From Prevotella sp. HUN102 (GTDB lineage Bacteria; Bacteroidota; Bacteroidia; Bacteroidales; Bacteroidaceae), in assembly GCF_000688375.1 (NCBI RefSeq), contig NZ_JIAF01000001.1, forward strand, positions 434,001 to 498,000: a DNA stretch of 64,000 nucleotides, given 5' to 3'. Positions 16,074 to 24,449 of this stretch are shown piece after piece. The position numbers were made by a program, and so were the translations under genes. Below the pieces are notes generated by a model. The model made no database searches and was not told the origin of the DNA. It was given only the letters and a program-made list of their open reading frames with translations. Numbering within the stretch: the first letter of the stretch is position 1; every line of letters begins with the position of its first letter.

Positions 16074-16892
16074 TTACTGTTGGGTTCTAATGCGGTACAG
16101 GGTTGTGATGTGCTTTTCCCTGTTCTTGACAATTTTTACCTGCTCCCTGTAGCAGTTGATGCTGCGCTCGGAAATGGGAGCTTTCATTCTGTCCCATTCT
16201 TCTTGTGGGACAATCCTCTGTCCTTGCCTGAAGCACCAGATGACGTAGTGATTATGAAAGCTGCCGGGGAAAACCGTTGCTTCATAATCCTGCAGGAATT
16301 GCTGATATTCTTCCTCTGTCCGGAATGCGATTCCGTCACCGCTGTATAAATACCTGCTGCCATTTTCAACATTTTTTCGGATATGGATTTTACGCCATGT
16401 CTCGGTGGTGAAGTCTCCATAATAAGGATTGGGTTCGGAATATTCCCACAGAGGGACTTCTGCCGTAAAGGAGACCGAGCCATTTGCCGTCGCACCGCAG
16501 TGTCCCCATGCCTTGAACGCGCCTTCATACCTGCCTGCAAATCGCAGGTTATCAGGGTTCACTCCCGTGAAAGGCCCTCCGCTCACGTCAATCCAGATTG
16601 GTTTGTCCTTGGCTGTTCCCACAAATGGTATGTATGGGTTCATACAGACGGAGAGATTCTTTCCCCGTTCTTTTTCAAGCAGGGCATTGGGATAAAAGTC
16701 GCCGTATTTATCGGTCAGTCTCAGCCTGTCCCCGATTTGTGGTCTTACATCCGACCGGCTTTGTTCGATCACTTCCACGAGCCTGTTCACCATGCTCACA
16801 TCTTCTTCCATAAGCGAATGCTCACGGTCAAATGAAAGATTGACCGGACGGAGCGTTTCGAGAGTGTACTTTCCTTTTGTTGTCTGTTCCAT
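16074..16892 (-). CDS. DUF4121-like mobile-element protein
   Basis: 272 residues, soluble. The beginning YTLETLRPVNLSFDREHSL and the stretch RPQIGDRLRLTDKYGDFYP, with a central ISGG-like DVSGGPFTGVNP and FKAWGHCGATANGSVSF, are as I remember the DUF4121 family, found in Bacteroides integrative elements and of unknown function. It is the first gene of the leftward trio. Its start lies 40 bases from the outer stem of the structured RNA candidate at 16933-17081. No catalytic residues can be pointed out. Confidence 0.6.
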   Translation of the reverse strand: MEQTTKGKYTLETLRPVNLSFDREHSLMEEDVSMVNRLVEVIEQSRSDVRPQIGDRLRLTDKYGDFYPNALLEKERGKNLSVCMNPYIPFVGTAKDKPIWIDVSGGPFTGVNPDNLRFAGRYEGAFKAWGHCGATANGSVSFTAEVPLWEYSEPNPYYGDFTTETWRKIHIRKNVENGSRYLYSGDGIAFRTEEEYQQFLQDYEATVFPGSFHNHYVIWCFRQGQRIVPQEEWDRMKAPISERSINCYREQVKIVKNREKHITTLYRIRTQQ

Positions 16893-16932
16893 ATTTTTTT
16901 GTTTGATTAGTCCGGCTTTATGGGGCCGGAGT

Positions 16933-17081
16933 TCCCATAACTACAGGCATATAAGGCTCGTGCGCTGACCATACAAGGTTTTCTGGAAAAATACCGCAAG
17001 CCCTATGGGCGAGGATGATTTTTGCAGAAAACCTTGGAGGGTCAGGAAAAGCACGAGCTAACTTTGCCTGTGGTTATGGGA
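16933..17081 (+). ncRNA. Structured hairpin RNA candidate, copy B
   Basis: Long hairpin: 16933-16948 with 17066-17081 (16 bp, one T-G pair at 16942-17072), 16955-16963 with 17051-17059 (one G-T), 16965-16970 with 17040-17045, 16974-16985 with 17025-17036 (12 bp perfect), 16987-16992 with 17018-17023, and apical GCCC/GGGC at 17000-17010. The stems are sequence-unrelated to copy A (8449-8627) except near the top, where ATACCG, AAGCCC and GGGCGAGGATGATTTT are shared. Two of two wobble pairs favour plus-strand transcription. It lies between the DUF4121-like gene and a TATCTTTG promoter. Confidence 0.65.
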
Positions 17082-17497
17082 TACTCGGTGACAGGAACAG
17101 GCTTTATCCGCTTATTATTCCATATCTGTTCTTGGCACAAAAGGAATCATAGAAAAGATTTCAGGGAATTTTATATGTGTTTTCGGGTAAAATGATTATC
17201 TTTGCCGGTGATAAGGAGTTGTTTGGCAATCTAAGAAATAATGGCAGTTCAGGGAAGAAACATTTTTCTTATCCGTTGCCGATTATTGTTTGATTTCTTT
17301 TTATTCTACTTGTAATCAGTATAATGGCACTTGATTACATCAAAAATACAAAAAATAAATCAATAAGCGCATTATTTTCGGAATAATTCAGTATATTTGC
17401 ATTGATAATAAATTAGGGGCTAACCACTTTATAAAAATAGGTATAGAAACAATGTATGCTCCTGAATATTTTGGACATTTTATTTAATAATTAATAT
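17082..17497 (+). promoter_or_regulatory. Gap between accessory DNA and core: two promoters and a decayed leader
   Basis: TATCTTTG at 17197-17204 would start a transcript containing the hairpin GGGAAGAAACATTTTTCTT and then GTTGCCGATTATTGTTTGATT. This resembles the segment before the microsatellite in the two leaders (frame reading LSVADYCL versus LSVNYLVI), but has no dinucleotide repeat and no PNNLL. It may be a decayed third copy. TATATTTG at 17392-17399 is the probable phosphoglucomutase promoter, leaving a leader of about 90 bases. The rest shows nothing I can identify, including no attachment-site repeat. Confidence 0.5.
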
Positions 17498-19243
17498 ATG
17501 AATAATCAGGAATTGATCGCTCAGTGTGAGCAAAAAGCAAAGCAATGGCTCTCGCCTGCTTTCGACAAGGAAACACAAGATGCAGTAAAGTCTATGATTG
17601 AAAGCGAGGATAAGAACAATCTTATCGAGAGCTTCTACAAGGACTTGGAATTTGGTACCGGCGGTCTTCGCGGTATTATGGGTGCCGGCTCGAACCGTAT
17701 GAACATCTATACAGTGGGTATGGCTACTCAGGGATTTGCCAACTACCTCAAGATGAACTTCAAGGACAAGGAAGATATCAGTGTAGTGGTCTGCCACGAC
17801 TGCCGCAACAACTCGCGCCTCTTTGCGGAGACCACGGCAAACATATTCTCTGCAAACGGCATCAAGGTATATTTGTTCGAGGATCTGCGCCCTACGCCGG
17901 AATGCTCTTTTGCCATTCGCCACTTCGGCGCACAGGCAGGTGTAAACCTCACTGCGTCTCACAACCCACGCGAATACAACGGCTACAAGGCTTATTGGGG
18001 AGATGGCGCACAGGTAATTGCTCCGCACGACAAGGGGATCATTGAAGAAGTAAACAAGGTAACGGTTGAGAACATCAAGTTCGAGGGCAACAAGGACTTG
18101 ATTGAGATTATCGGCGAAGAGATTGACAAGGTATATCTCGAGCAGGTAAAGACTATCTGCATTGATCCTGAGGTTATCAAGCGTCAGCACGATTTGAAGA
18201 TTGTCTATACTCCGTTGCACGGCGCAGGTCGCGTAATGATTCCGAGAGCACTCGAATCTTGGGGTTTCGACAACATCCACTGCGTGAAGGAACAGATGAT
18301 AAAGGACGGCAATTTCCCAACCGTAGACCGTCCGAACCCGGAAATCGCAGAGGCTCTCACGCTCGGTCTTCGTGATGCCAAGGCATTGGATGCTGACATT
18401 CTGATGGCTTCCGACCCTGATGCGGACCGTGTTGGTATGGCTTGCAAGGACAGCAACGGCGAATGGATTCTCATTAATGGCAACCAGACCTGTCTGCTCT
18501 ACCTTTGGTACATCATCACAAACCGTCAGGCAGTGGGCAAGATGCAGCCTACGGACTTCATTGTGAAGACCATTGTTACAACAGAATCCATCACGAAGAT
18601 TGCCCAGAAGCAGAAAGTGGAAATGCGCGATTGCTATACCGGTTTCAAGTGGATTGCCCGCGAAATCGCTATCTCCGAAGGCAAACAGCAGTATATTGGT
18701 GGTGGCGAGGAGAGCTATGGCTTCCTTGCTGAAGACTTCGCACGAGACAAGGATGCCGTAAGTGCCTGCGCCTTGTTGGCAGAAATCTGCGCTTATGCCA
18801 AAGACAAGGGCAAGACGCTGTATGACATCTTGATGGATATCTACCTTGAATATGGTTTCAGCCTCGAGCATACAATCAATGTTGAGCGCCCGGGCAAGTC
18901 TGGTGCTGAGGAAATTCAGCAGATGATGAAAAACTTCCGCGAAAATCCTCCAAAGGAACTTGGTGGCAGCACCGTATGCCTGTGGAAAGACTATCTCACG
19001 CTTGAGTCTGTTTCTGCCGACGGCACTAAGACGGCACTTGATATGCCGGCTACAAGCAACGTGCTTCAGTGGTTCTGCACAGACGATACCAAGGTAAGTG
19101 TCCGCCCATCGGGCACCGAACCTAAGATTAAGTTCTATTTGGAAGTGAAGGATACTATGAACTCTGCTTCTGAATACAAGGCACTTGTTGAAAAGGCGAT
19201 GGTAAAGGTTGAGGCTATCAAGAAGAGCCTGAATCTCGATTAA
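17498..19243 (+). CDS. pgm: Phosphoglucomutase/phosphomannomutase-type phospho-sugar mutase
   Basis: 581 residues, the usual length for this branch. It interconverts sugar 1- and 6-phosphates in the cytoplasm, feeding glycogen, nucleotide-sugar and capsule synthesis. Four family blocks are visible in order: the phosphoserine loop TASHNPREYNGYKAY near residue 150, the metal-binding DPDADRVGMA near 305, the sugar-binding GGGEESYGFL near 405, and the phosphate-binding VRPSGTEPKIKFY near 535. It is a single gene with its own promoter (TATATTTG at 17392) and a strong terminator. Confidence 0.93.
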   Translation: MNNQELIAQCEQKAKQWLSPAFDKETQDAVKSMIESEDKNNLIESFYKDLEFGTGGLRGIMGAGSNRMNIYTVGMATQGFANYLKMNFKDKEDISVVVCHDCRNNSRLFAETTANIFSANGIKVYLFEDLRPTPECSFAIRHFGAQAGVNLTASHNPREYNGYKAYWGDGAQVIAPHDKGIIEEVNKVTVENIKFEGNKDLIEIIGEEIDKVYLEQVKTICIDPEVIKRQHDLKIVYTPLHGAGRVMIPRALESWGFDNIHCVKEQMIKDGNFPTVDRPNPEIAEALTLGLRDAKALDADILMASDPDADRVGMACKDSNGEWILINGNQTCLLYLWYIITNRQAVGKMQPTDFIVKTIVTTESITKIAQKQKVEMRDCYTGFKWIAREIAISEGKQQYIGGGEESYGFLAEDFARDKDAVSACALLAEICAYAKDKGKTLYDILMDIYLEYGFSLEHTINVERPGKSGAEEIQQMMKNFRENPPKELGGSTVCLWKDYLTLESVSADGTKTALDMPATSNVLQWFCTDDTKVSVRPSGTEPKIKFYLEVKDTMNSASEYKALVEKAMVKVEAIKKSLNLD

Positions 19244-19263
19244 TATTCAATCAACTTACAAAT

Positions 19264-19303
19264 AAAAAACAGCTTGCACCTGAAAAAGTGCAAGCTGTTT
19301 TTT
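19264..19303 (+). terminator. Rho-independent terminator after pgm
   Basis: A stem AAAACAGCTTGCAC with GTGCAAGCTGTTTT and an 8-base loop, flanked by A and T runs, so it could act for either strand. Confidence 0.92.
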
Positions 19304-19386
19304 ATTGATGGTATAAGTCTGAAAAAATCTCTTTCTATTTTATTGCTTTGTTCCTGAATCCAAGCAGGGTTGCAGGGAAGAAAGTT

Positions 19387-19989
19387 TTATCTCAAATCTA
19401 CGATTTCAGCCGAAGAATACTGGTTCTTGTTGAACGTAAACGTATTGTCGGGCTGCTTTGCCGCCTTGATGTTGGAAACATTGATGGTCAGCCATTGCTT
19501 GCCTTGCAGCATTTTGATTTTCTGCAAGACGTAAGATTTTGACACGGTTACATAGAACTCCTGCATACTGCGCGCCGGATGGATGGCCTTCAAATGAACC
19601 TCGTATCCATTATTTACCGTTTTCATCGACATATTGTAGCCGCTCTTATACAAAGTGAGGAAACTGTAAGGATTGATGGACATACGCTGAGACTCGTTTG
19701 GCGTTGAGATGTTTACCTCGTTTGTACTCTTCATATACGACCATTGAGTCTTTCCGTCGAACCATACCGTCATTTCGGGAGTCGTAACCTTGAATTTCTT
19801 GTCCTTCAAGAGGATTGTTCCCGACGTGTTTCCCTCACTTCCACCCGAAACACTGAAGTTGGCAGAAGCTCCGGACTTAATTGTCAGTTGCTTTGCGCAC
19901 TTATCCAAAACTGTTTTTGCATTCTGCGCAAACGTTCCTATGCTGAGTGCTATGCCAAGTATGAGGCATAAATGTCTTTTAATGTTCAT
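19387..19989 (-). CDS. LolA-like periplasmic outer-membrane lipoprotein carrier
   Basis: 200 residues with a signal peptide (HLCLILGIALSIGTFAQ) and a body of amphipathic strands: NFSVSGGSEGNTSGTILLKD, FKVTTPEMTVWFDGKTQWSY and the conserved EVNISTPN. This fits the LolA-like fold that shields lipid chains of lipoproteins crossing the periplasm. It starts 35 bases after ftsK on the same strand, an arrangement I recall from other Bacteroidetes. Whether it is the true LolA or a related carrier cannot be settled here. Confidence 0.8.
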   Translation of the reverse strand: MNIKRHLCLILGIALSIGTFAQNAKTVLDKCAKQLTIKSGASANFSVSGGSEGNTSGTILLKDKKFKVTTPEMTVWFDGKTQWSYMKSTNEVNISTPNESQRMSINPYSFLTLYKSGYNMSMKTVNNGYEVHLKAIHPARSMQEFYVTVSKSYVLQKIKMLQGKQWLTINVSNIKAAKQPDNTFTFNKNQYSSAEIVDLR

Positions 19990-20024
19990 AATATTCTCCT
20001 TTATTTATAAATTAAACATCTATT

Positions 20025-22454
20025 CTATTTTAAGGTGGACAGCAAGGCGTCGAGACTTACTTCGTCCGTAATGAGCACTTCGCGCGGCTTTGAGCCTTGT
20101 GCAGCTCCCACAATTCCCGCTTTTTCCATCTGATCCATAAGTCGGCCGGCTCTATTGTAGCCGATGGAGAAACGTCGCTGAATCATACTCGTTGAGCCTT
20201 GTTGGTTCAATACAATTGCCTTGGCTGCCTCCTCGAATAGTGGATCGATGCTCGATGAATCGAGTCCTACGCCACCTGACGCTCCACCTTCTTCGGCAAT
20301 AGGTTCCGGAATCTCCAACGGCAGAACAGGACCGGGCTGATTTGCGATGAAATCGGATATATTTTCAACTTCCGGCGTATCTACAAATGCACACTGAACA
20401 CGTATCGGTTCGCCTCCGTTCAGATAGAGCATATCGCCTCGACCCACTAATTGCTGTGCGCCGGGACGGTCGAGAATGATTCTCGAATCCATCATTGCGC
20501 CTACTCGGAATGCGATGCGTCCGGGGAAGTTCGCCTTTATATTACCCGTGATGATAGATGTTGTAGGACGCTGCGTGGCGATGATCATGTGCATTCCCAC
20601 GGCACGAGCCAACTGCGCAATGCGGGTAATAGGCATTTCTATTTCCTTGCCTGCCGTGAGAATAAGGTCTCCGAACTCGTCGATAATCACAACGATGTAC
20701 GGCATAAATTCGTGTCCCTCCTCCGGATTCAGCTTGTGGCTGAGATACTTCTGATTGTATTCCTTGATGTTTCTTGCACTGGCAGACTTCAGGAGATTGT
20801 ATCTCTCATCCATCATAACGCAGAGTCCCTTGAGCGTCTTCACTACTTTCTGAACATCCGTAATGATTGGCTCGTCCTCATTTTCCTCAACGGCTGCCAT
20901 AAAAGGCTTTGCAATCGGCGAATAAACGCTAAATTCAACCTTCTTAGGGTCTACAAGAACTATCTTCAGTTCGTTAGGATGCTTCTTGTAGAGCAATGAA
21001 GTGATGATGGCATTCAATCCAACGGATTTACCCTGACCAGTTGCGCCAGCCACGAGCAAGTGCGGAATCTTCGCCAAATCCACCATATACACTTCGTTTG
21101 TAATGGTCTTTCCCAATGCAATAGGCAGTTCCATCGTTGATTCTTGGAACTTTTTGGAATTGAGAATCGAATACATCGACACGATTGACGGTTTCTTGTT
21201 AGGCACTTCAATACCGATAGTGCCCTTTCCGGGCATAGGAGCAATGATACGAATACCGATTGCAGCAAGTCTTAGCGCAATGTCGTCTTCGAGATTCTTA
21301 ATTTTTGAGATGCGAATACCCTGTGCAGGGGTTATTTCGTACAAGGTAATGGTAGGTCCTACCGTTGCTCTGATGCTCCTGATCTGCACACTGAACTCGT
21401 CGAGCACCTGAATAATCCTGTTCTTGTTAGCCTCAAGTTCTTCCTTATCAACGTAATTTACTTTTGAATCGGAATCATACTCCTTCAGCAAAGCCAACGT
21501 AGGGTATTTCCAACTTGTAAATGGTTCACGTGGATTTATCGGAGTAGAAAGGTCTACATTGCCTGCAACCACCTTGCCTTTGGCCTCTTCCTCCTTTGTA
21601 GTGGCATTAACGTCGATTTCTATTTCATCGTTGGTCTTAGCCTTTTCTTTCCGTGATTTGTGGGCTTTTTCTTCATTTTCGCCTTGAATATTGTCGTCCA
21701 AGAACTCAACGGTTGTTGGTATTGGGTCGATAAATTCGTCGTTTTCCGTTGCCAAATCCACCGTTTCGCTGCCAGTCGCTGCACTTTCAGAATGATTCAC
21801 GATGGTAAACTTTACCTTGTTTCGCAGGTAGCCAACAGGATTGAGCATTTTCCGCACAACTGTAATCGTTTCATTGGTTATATATGTGAGGAAAGCGAGC
21901 ATCACAATTACGAGCAACGCTATCAATCCCGGAGAACCGATGATATTTTCTACGTATTGAACGCAGAAAGCACCGTGATCGCCGCCTGCATTGAACACCT
22001 GATTTTCCGTCAATGGCGCGAGGAATTTGGCAAAAGCAATCGAACTCCATACCATAACCAAGGCTGTACCGAAAAACCATTTCCACAGATTCGTCTTCTC
22101 ATACGCCTTCATCATCTTCACGCCACATATAATAATGTAGACCGGAATAAGGAATGCCGGTATGCCAAAGCACTTCGTTATGAAGAAATAAGACAGAATA
22201 GCACCGATTGACCCACAGGTGTTTTGAAATTCCTTGGCAGAATTTTCAATCTCACCGGGACGCAGTGCCGTAACGAGACTTTGGTCTGCCTGCCCCGTGG
22301 AGAAATAGCTGATAAAAGCTATAAATACAAATATTGCCAGACAAAGTAGGATCAGTCCGAATACAAAACCAGTCTTGTCATTAACTATATAATCCAATCC
22401 GATAGCCTCGCTAAATGTCTTAGGTTTGCTCTCAGTTTTCTTTTTTGCCATCAC
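20025..22454 (-). CDS. ftsK: DNA translocase FtsK/SpoIIIE family
   Basis: 809 residues. Four hydrophobic segments in the first 190 (for example GFVFGLILLCLAIFVFIAFI) anchor it at the division site; an acidic linker follows to about 300. The motor domain has Walker A GATGQGKSVGLNAI near residue 465 and Walker B VIIDEFGDL near 590. The C-terminal gamma winged helix (MIQRRFSIGYNRAGRLMDQM) recognises polar DNA sequences. It pumps chromosome ends across the closing septum. A TACTTTTG box lies on its strand at 22472-22479. Confidence 0.95.
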   Translation of the reverse strand: MMAKKKTESKPKTFSEAIGLDYIVNDKTGFVFGLILLCLAIFVFIAFISYFSTGQADQSLVTALRPGEIENSAKEFQNTCGSIGAILSYFFITKCFGIPAFLIPVYIIICGVKMMKAYEKTNLWKWFFGTALVMVWSSIAFAKFLAPLTENQVFNAGGDHGAFCVQYVENIIGSPGLIALLVIVMLAFLTYITNETITVVRKMLNPVGYLRNKVKFTIVNHSESAATGSETVDLATENDEFIDPIPTTVEFLDDNIQGENEEKAHKSRKEKAKTNDEIEIDVNATTKEEEAKGKVVAGNVDLSTPINPREPFTSWKYPTLALLKEYDSDSKVNYVDKEELEANKNRIIQVLDEFSVQIRSIRATVGPTITLYEITPAQGIRISKIKNLEDDIALRLAAIGIRIIAPMPGKGTIGIEVPNKKPSIVSMYSILNSKKFQESTMELPIALGKTITNEVYMVDLAKIPHLLVAGATGQGKSVGLNAIITSLLYKKHPNELKIVLVDPKKVEFSVYSPIAKPFMAAVEENEDEPIITDVQKVVKTLKGLCVMMDERYNLLKSASARNIKEYNQKYLSHKLNPEEGHEFMPYIVVIIDEFGDLILTAGKEIEMPITRIAQLARAVGMHMIIATQRPTTSIITGNIKANFPGRIAFRVGAMMDSRIILDRPGAQQLVGRGDMLYLNGGEPIRVQCAFVDTPEVENISDFIANQPGPVLPLEIPEPIAEEGGASGGVGLDSSSIDPLFEEAAKAIVLNQQGSTSMIQRRFSIGYNRAGRLMDQMEKAGIVGAAQGSKPREVLITDEVSLDALLSTLK

Positions 22455-22471
22455 TAAACGTTTATTTACTG

Positions 22472-22530
22472 CAAAAGTAGTGATTTATAAGGAGATTCTG
22501 ATACCTTTTCAGAACTTTTTTTTAATTTTG
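22472..22530. promoter_or_regulatory. Divergent promoters for ftsK and the exonuclease gene
   Basis: Minus strand: TACTTTTG (bases 22472-22479) 18 bases before the ftsK ATG. Plus strand: TAATTTTG (22523-22530) 18 bases before the exonuclease ATG at 22549. Confidence 0.6.
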
Positions 22531-22548
22531 CACATCCATTAAGACGTT

Positions 22549-23196
22549 ATGACAACAATATTATATAATAAGTTTGATAAAAAGAGTATCGGGCAGTTAC
22601 CGAGGGCTACGTTTCCCGGGAAAATTGTCGTCGTTCTAAATGAGGAAGAAGCAAACAAAGCCGTAGACTATCTGCTCTCTTGTGATATTCTGGGAATCGA
22701 TACTGAAACCAAGCCCGTCTTTAAAAAAGGTCAGCACAATAAGGTTGCTCTTCTGCAAGTAAGCACAAGGGACATCTGCTTTCTGTTCCGTCTGAACCTT
22801 ATTGGCATTCCTCTCTGCCTCGTTCGTTTCCTTGAAGACAGAACCGTTCCTAAGATTGGACTGTCATTGACCGACGACATTATGATGCTGCACCAGCGTT
22901 CGCCATTCAAACAAGGCTATTTCATCGACTTGCAGAACCTTGTCGGAGAATTTGGCATTGAAGATATGAGCCTTCAAAAGATTTACGCCAATCTCTTTCA
23001 CGAGCGAATCACGAAGCGCGAACAACTCTCAAACTGGGAAGCTCCAATTCTCAATGACAAGCAGAAGATGTATGCGGCAACCGATGCTTGGACCTGTATA
23101 CAAATCTTTGAAAAGCTCAACGAACTGAGAGATTCGGGCAATTACAAGACAGAAGTCGTTCCGGTGCCTGACACGGATAATGAGGAGGCGAAATAA
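22549..23196 (+). CDS. 3'-5' exonuclease, RNase D/DEDDy type
   Basis: 215 residues forming one DEDDy exonuclease domain: ILGIDTETKP (Exo I with Asp and Glu), LSLTDDIMMLHQ (Exo II Asp), and KMYAATDAWTCIQIF (Exo III with Tyr and Asp). An HRDC domain is absent, so this is the short Bacteroidetes version rather than full RNase D. The substrate, RNA or DNA, cannot be read from the sequence. It shares a divergent promoter region with ftsK. Confidence 0.85.
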   Translation: MTTILYNKFDKKSIGQLPRATFPGKIVVVLNEEEANKAVDYLLSCDILGIDTETKPVFKKGQHNKVALLQVSTRDICFLFRLNLIGIPLCLVRFLEDRTVPKIGLSLTDDIMMLHQRSPFKQGYFIDLQNLVGEFGIEDMSLQKIYANLFHERITKREQLSNWEAPILNDKQKMYAATDAWTCIQIFEKLNELRDSGNYKTEVVPVPDTDNEEAK

Positions 23197-23252
23197 GAGA
23201 ATGGAAATCATTGAATGTTAAACATTTATTCCAAATAGATTAAAGTAAGGCT

Positions 23253-24449
23253 ATGTACAAGAATATATATCTGAAAAAAGGAAAAGAAGACAGTTTGCTC
23301 CGACGCCATCCGTGGGTTTTCTCGGGAGCAATCGCAGGAATGGACGATGGTCTTGCTGAAGGCGATATCGTTAGAGTGTTAACCCGTTCCGGCGATTTCA
23401 TCGGTGTAGGCCATTATCAGATTGGTTCGATAACGGTAAGAATCCTTTCGTTTGAAGACAGACCTATCAATGACGGATTCTGGAGCGAAAGACTCGCCTC
23501 CGCATTGGATGTCCGCAAATCAATCGGTGTAATCAGAAACGGCGATGACACTTCTACACCAAACAACACATACAGATTGGTACACGGCGAAGGCGACAAT
23601 CTGCCCGGATTAATCGTCGATGTGTACGACAAGACCTGCGTTGTTCAGGCGCATTCAGTGGGAATGCACGTTTGCAGATTCGATATTGCGAAGGCACTCA
23701 AAGCCGTTTTGGGCGACAATGTAGACAGTATCTATTACAAGAGCGAGACCACATTACCTTTCAAAGCAGAATTAGGACAAGAAAACGGCTTCATATATGG
23801 CGATACAGACAACAATATTGCCATCGAAAACGGGCTGAAGTTCCATATTGATTGGCTGAAAGGTCAAAAGACAGGATTCTTCATCGACCAGAGGGAAAAC
23901 CGAAGTCTGCTCGAATACTATGCAAAGGACAGAACCGTTCTGAATATGTTCTGCTACACCGGAGGCTTTTCCGTGTATGCTATGCGTGGTGGTGCCAAGA
24001 CGGTTCACTCGGTGGATAGTTCAGCAAAAGCCGTGGAACTGACGAACGAGAACGTTGCCCTGAACTTCCCCAATGACGAACGCCACGCCGCATATTGCGA
24101 GGATGCCTTCAAATATCTCGATGAAAACGACGATAAATACGACTTAATTATTCTCGACCCACCTGCATTTGCCAAACACCGCAGCGCACTGAAGAATGGT
24201 TTGCGTGGTTATACGCGTTTGAATGTTAAGGGATTTGACAAAATAAGAAAAGGTGGTATTCTCTTCACTTTCAGTTGTTCACAGGTCGTTACAAAGGAAC
24301 AATTCCGTCAGGCTGTGTTTACTGCGGCTGCTCAGGCAGGCAGAAAGGTAAGAATATTGCATCAGATTCATCAGCCTGCCGACCATCCTATCAACATTTA
24401 TCACTTGGAAGGCGAGTATCTGAAAGGACTTGTGCTTTATGTTGAATAA
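23253..24449 (+). CDS. rlmI: 23S rRNA (cytosine-C5) methyltransferase RlmI family
   Basis: 398 residues: an N-terminal PUA-like RNA-binding domain (LRRHPWVFSGAI near residue 17) and a class I SAM methylase with LNMFCYTGGFSVYAMRGG near residue 232 and the catalytic region LIILDPPAFAKH near 298. The last block, GGILFTFSCSQ, holds the Cys found in m5C enzymes of this group. Expected role: methylation of C1962 of 23S rRNA. Its end overlaps tilS by 11 bases. Confidence 0.88.
   Translation: MYKNIYLKKGKEDSLLRRHPWVFSGAIAGMDDGLAEGDIVRVLTRSGDFIGVGHYQIGSITVRILSFEDRPINDGFWSERLASALDVRKSIGVIRNGDDTSTPNNTYRLVHGEGDNLPGLIVDVYDKTCVVQAHSVGMHVCRFDIAKALKAVLGDNVDSIYYKSETTLPFKAELGQENGFIYGDTDNNIAIENGLKFHIDWLKGQKTGFFIDQRENRSLLEYYAKDRTVLNMFCYTGGFSVYAMRGGAKTVHSVDSSAKAVELTNENVALNFPNDERHAAYCEDAFKYLDENDDKYDLIILDPPAFAKHRSALKNGLRGYTRLNVKGFDKIRKGGILFTFSCSQVVTKEQFRQAVFTAAAQAGRKVRILHQIHQPADHPINIYHLEGEYLKGLVLYVE

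Noticed and set aside
17082..17497. Attachment site of the conjugative element
   Set aside because: No direct repeat matching the left side was found and no integrase gene is in the window; the boundary cannot be fixed.
17480..18871. 463-codon open frame opposite phosphoglucomutase
   Set aside because: Antisense shadow of a well-defined enzyme gene; no family resemblance and no promoter.
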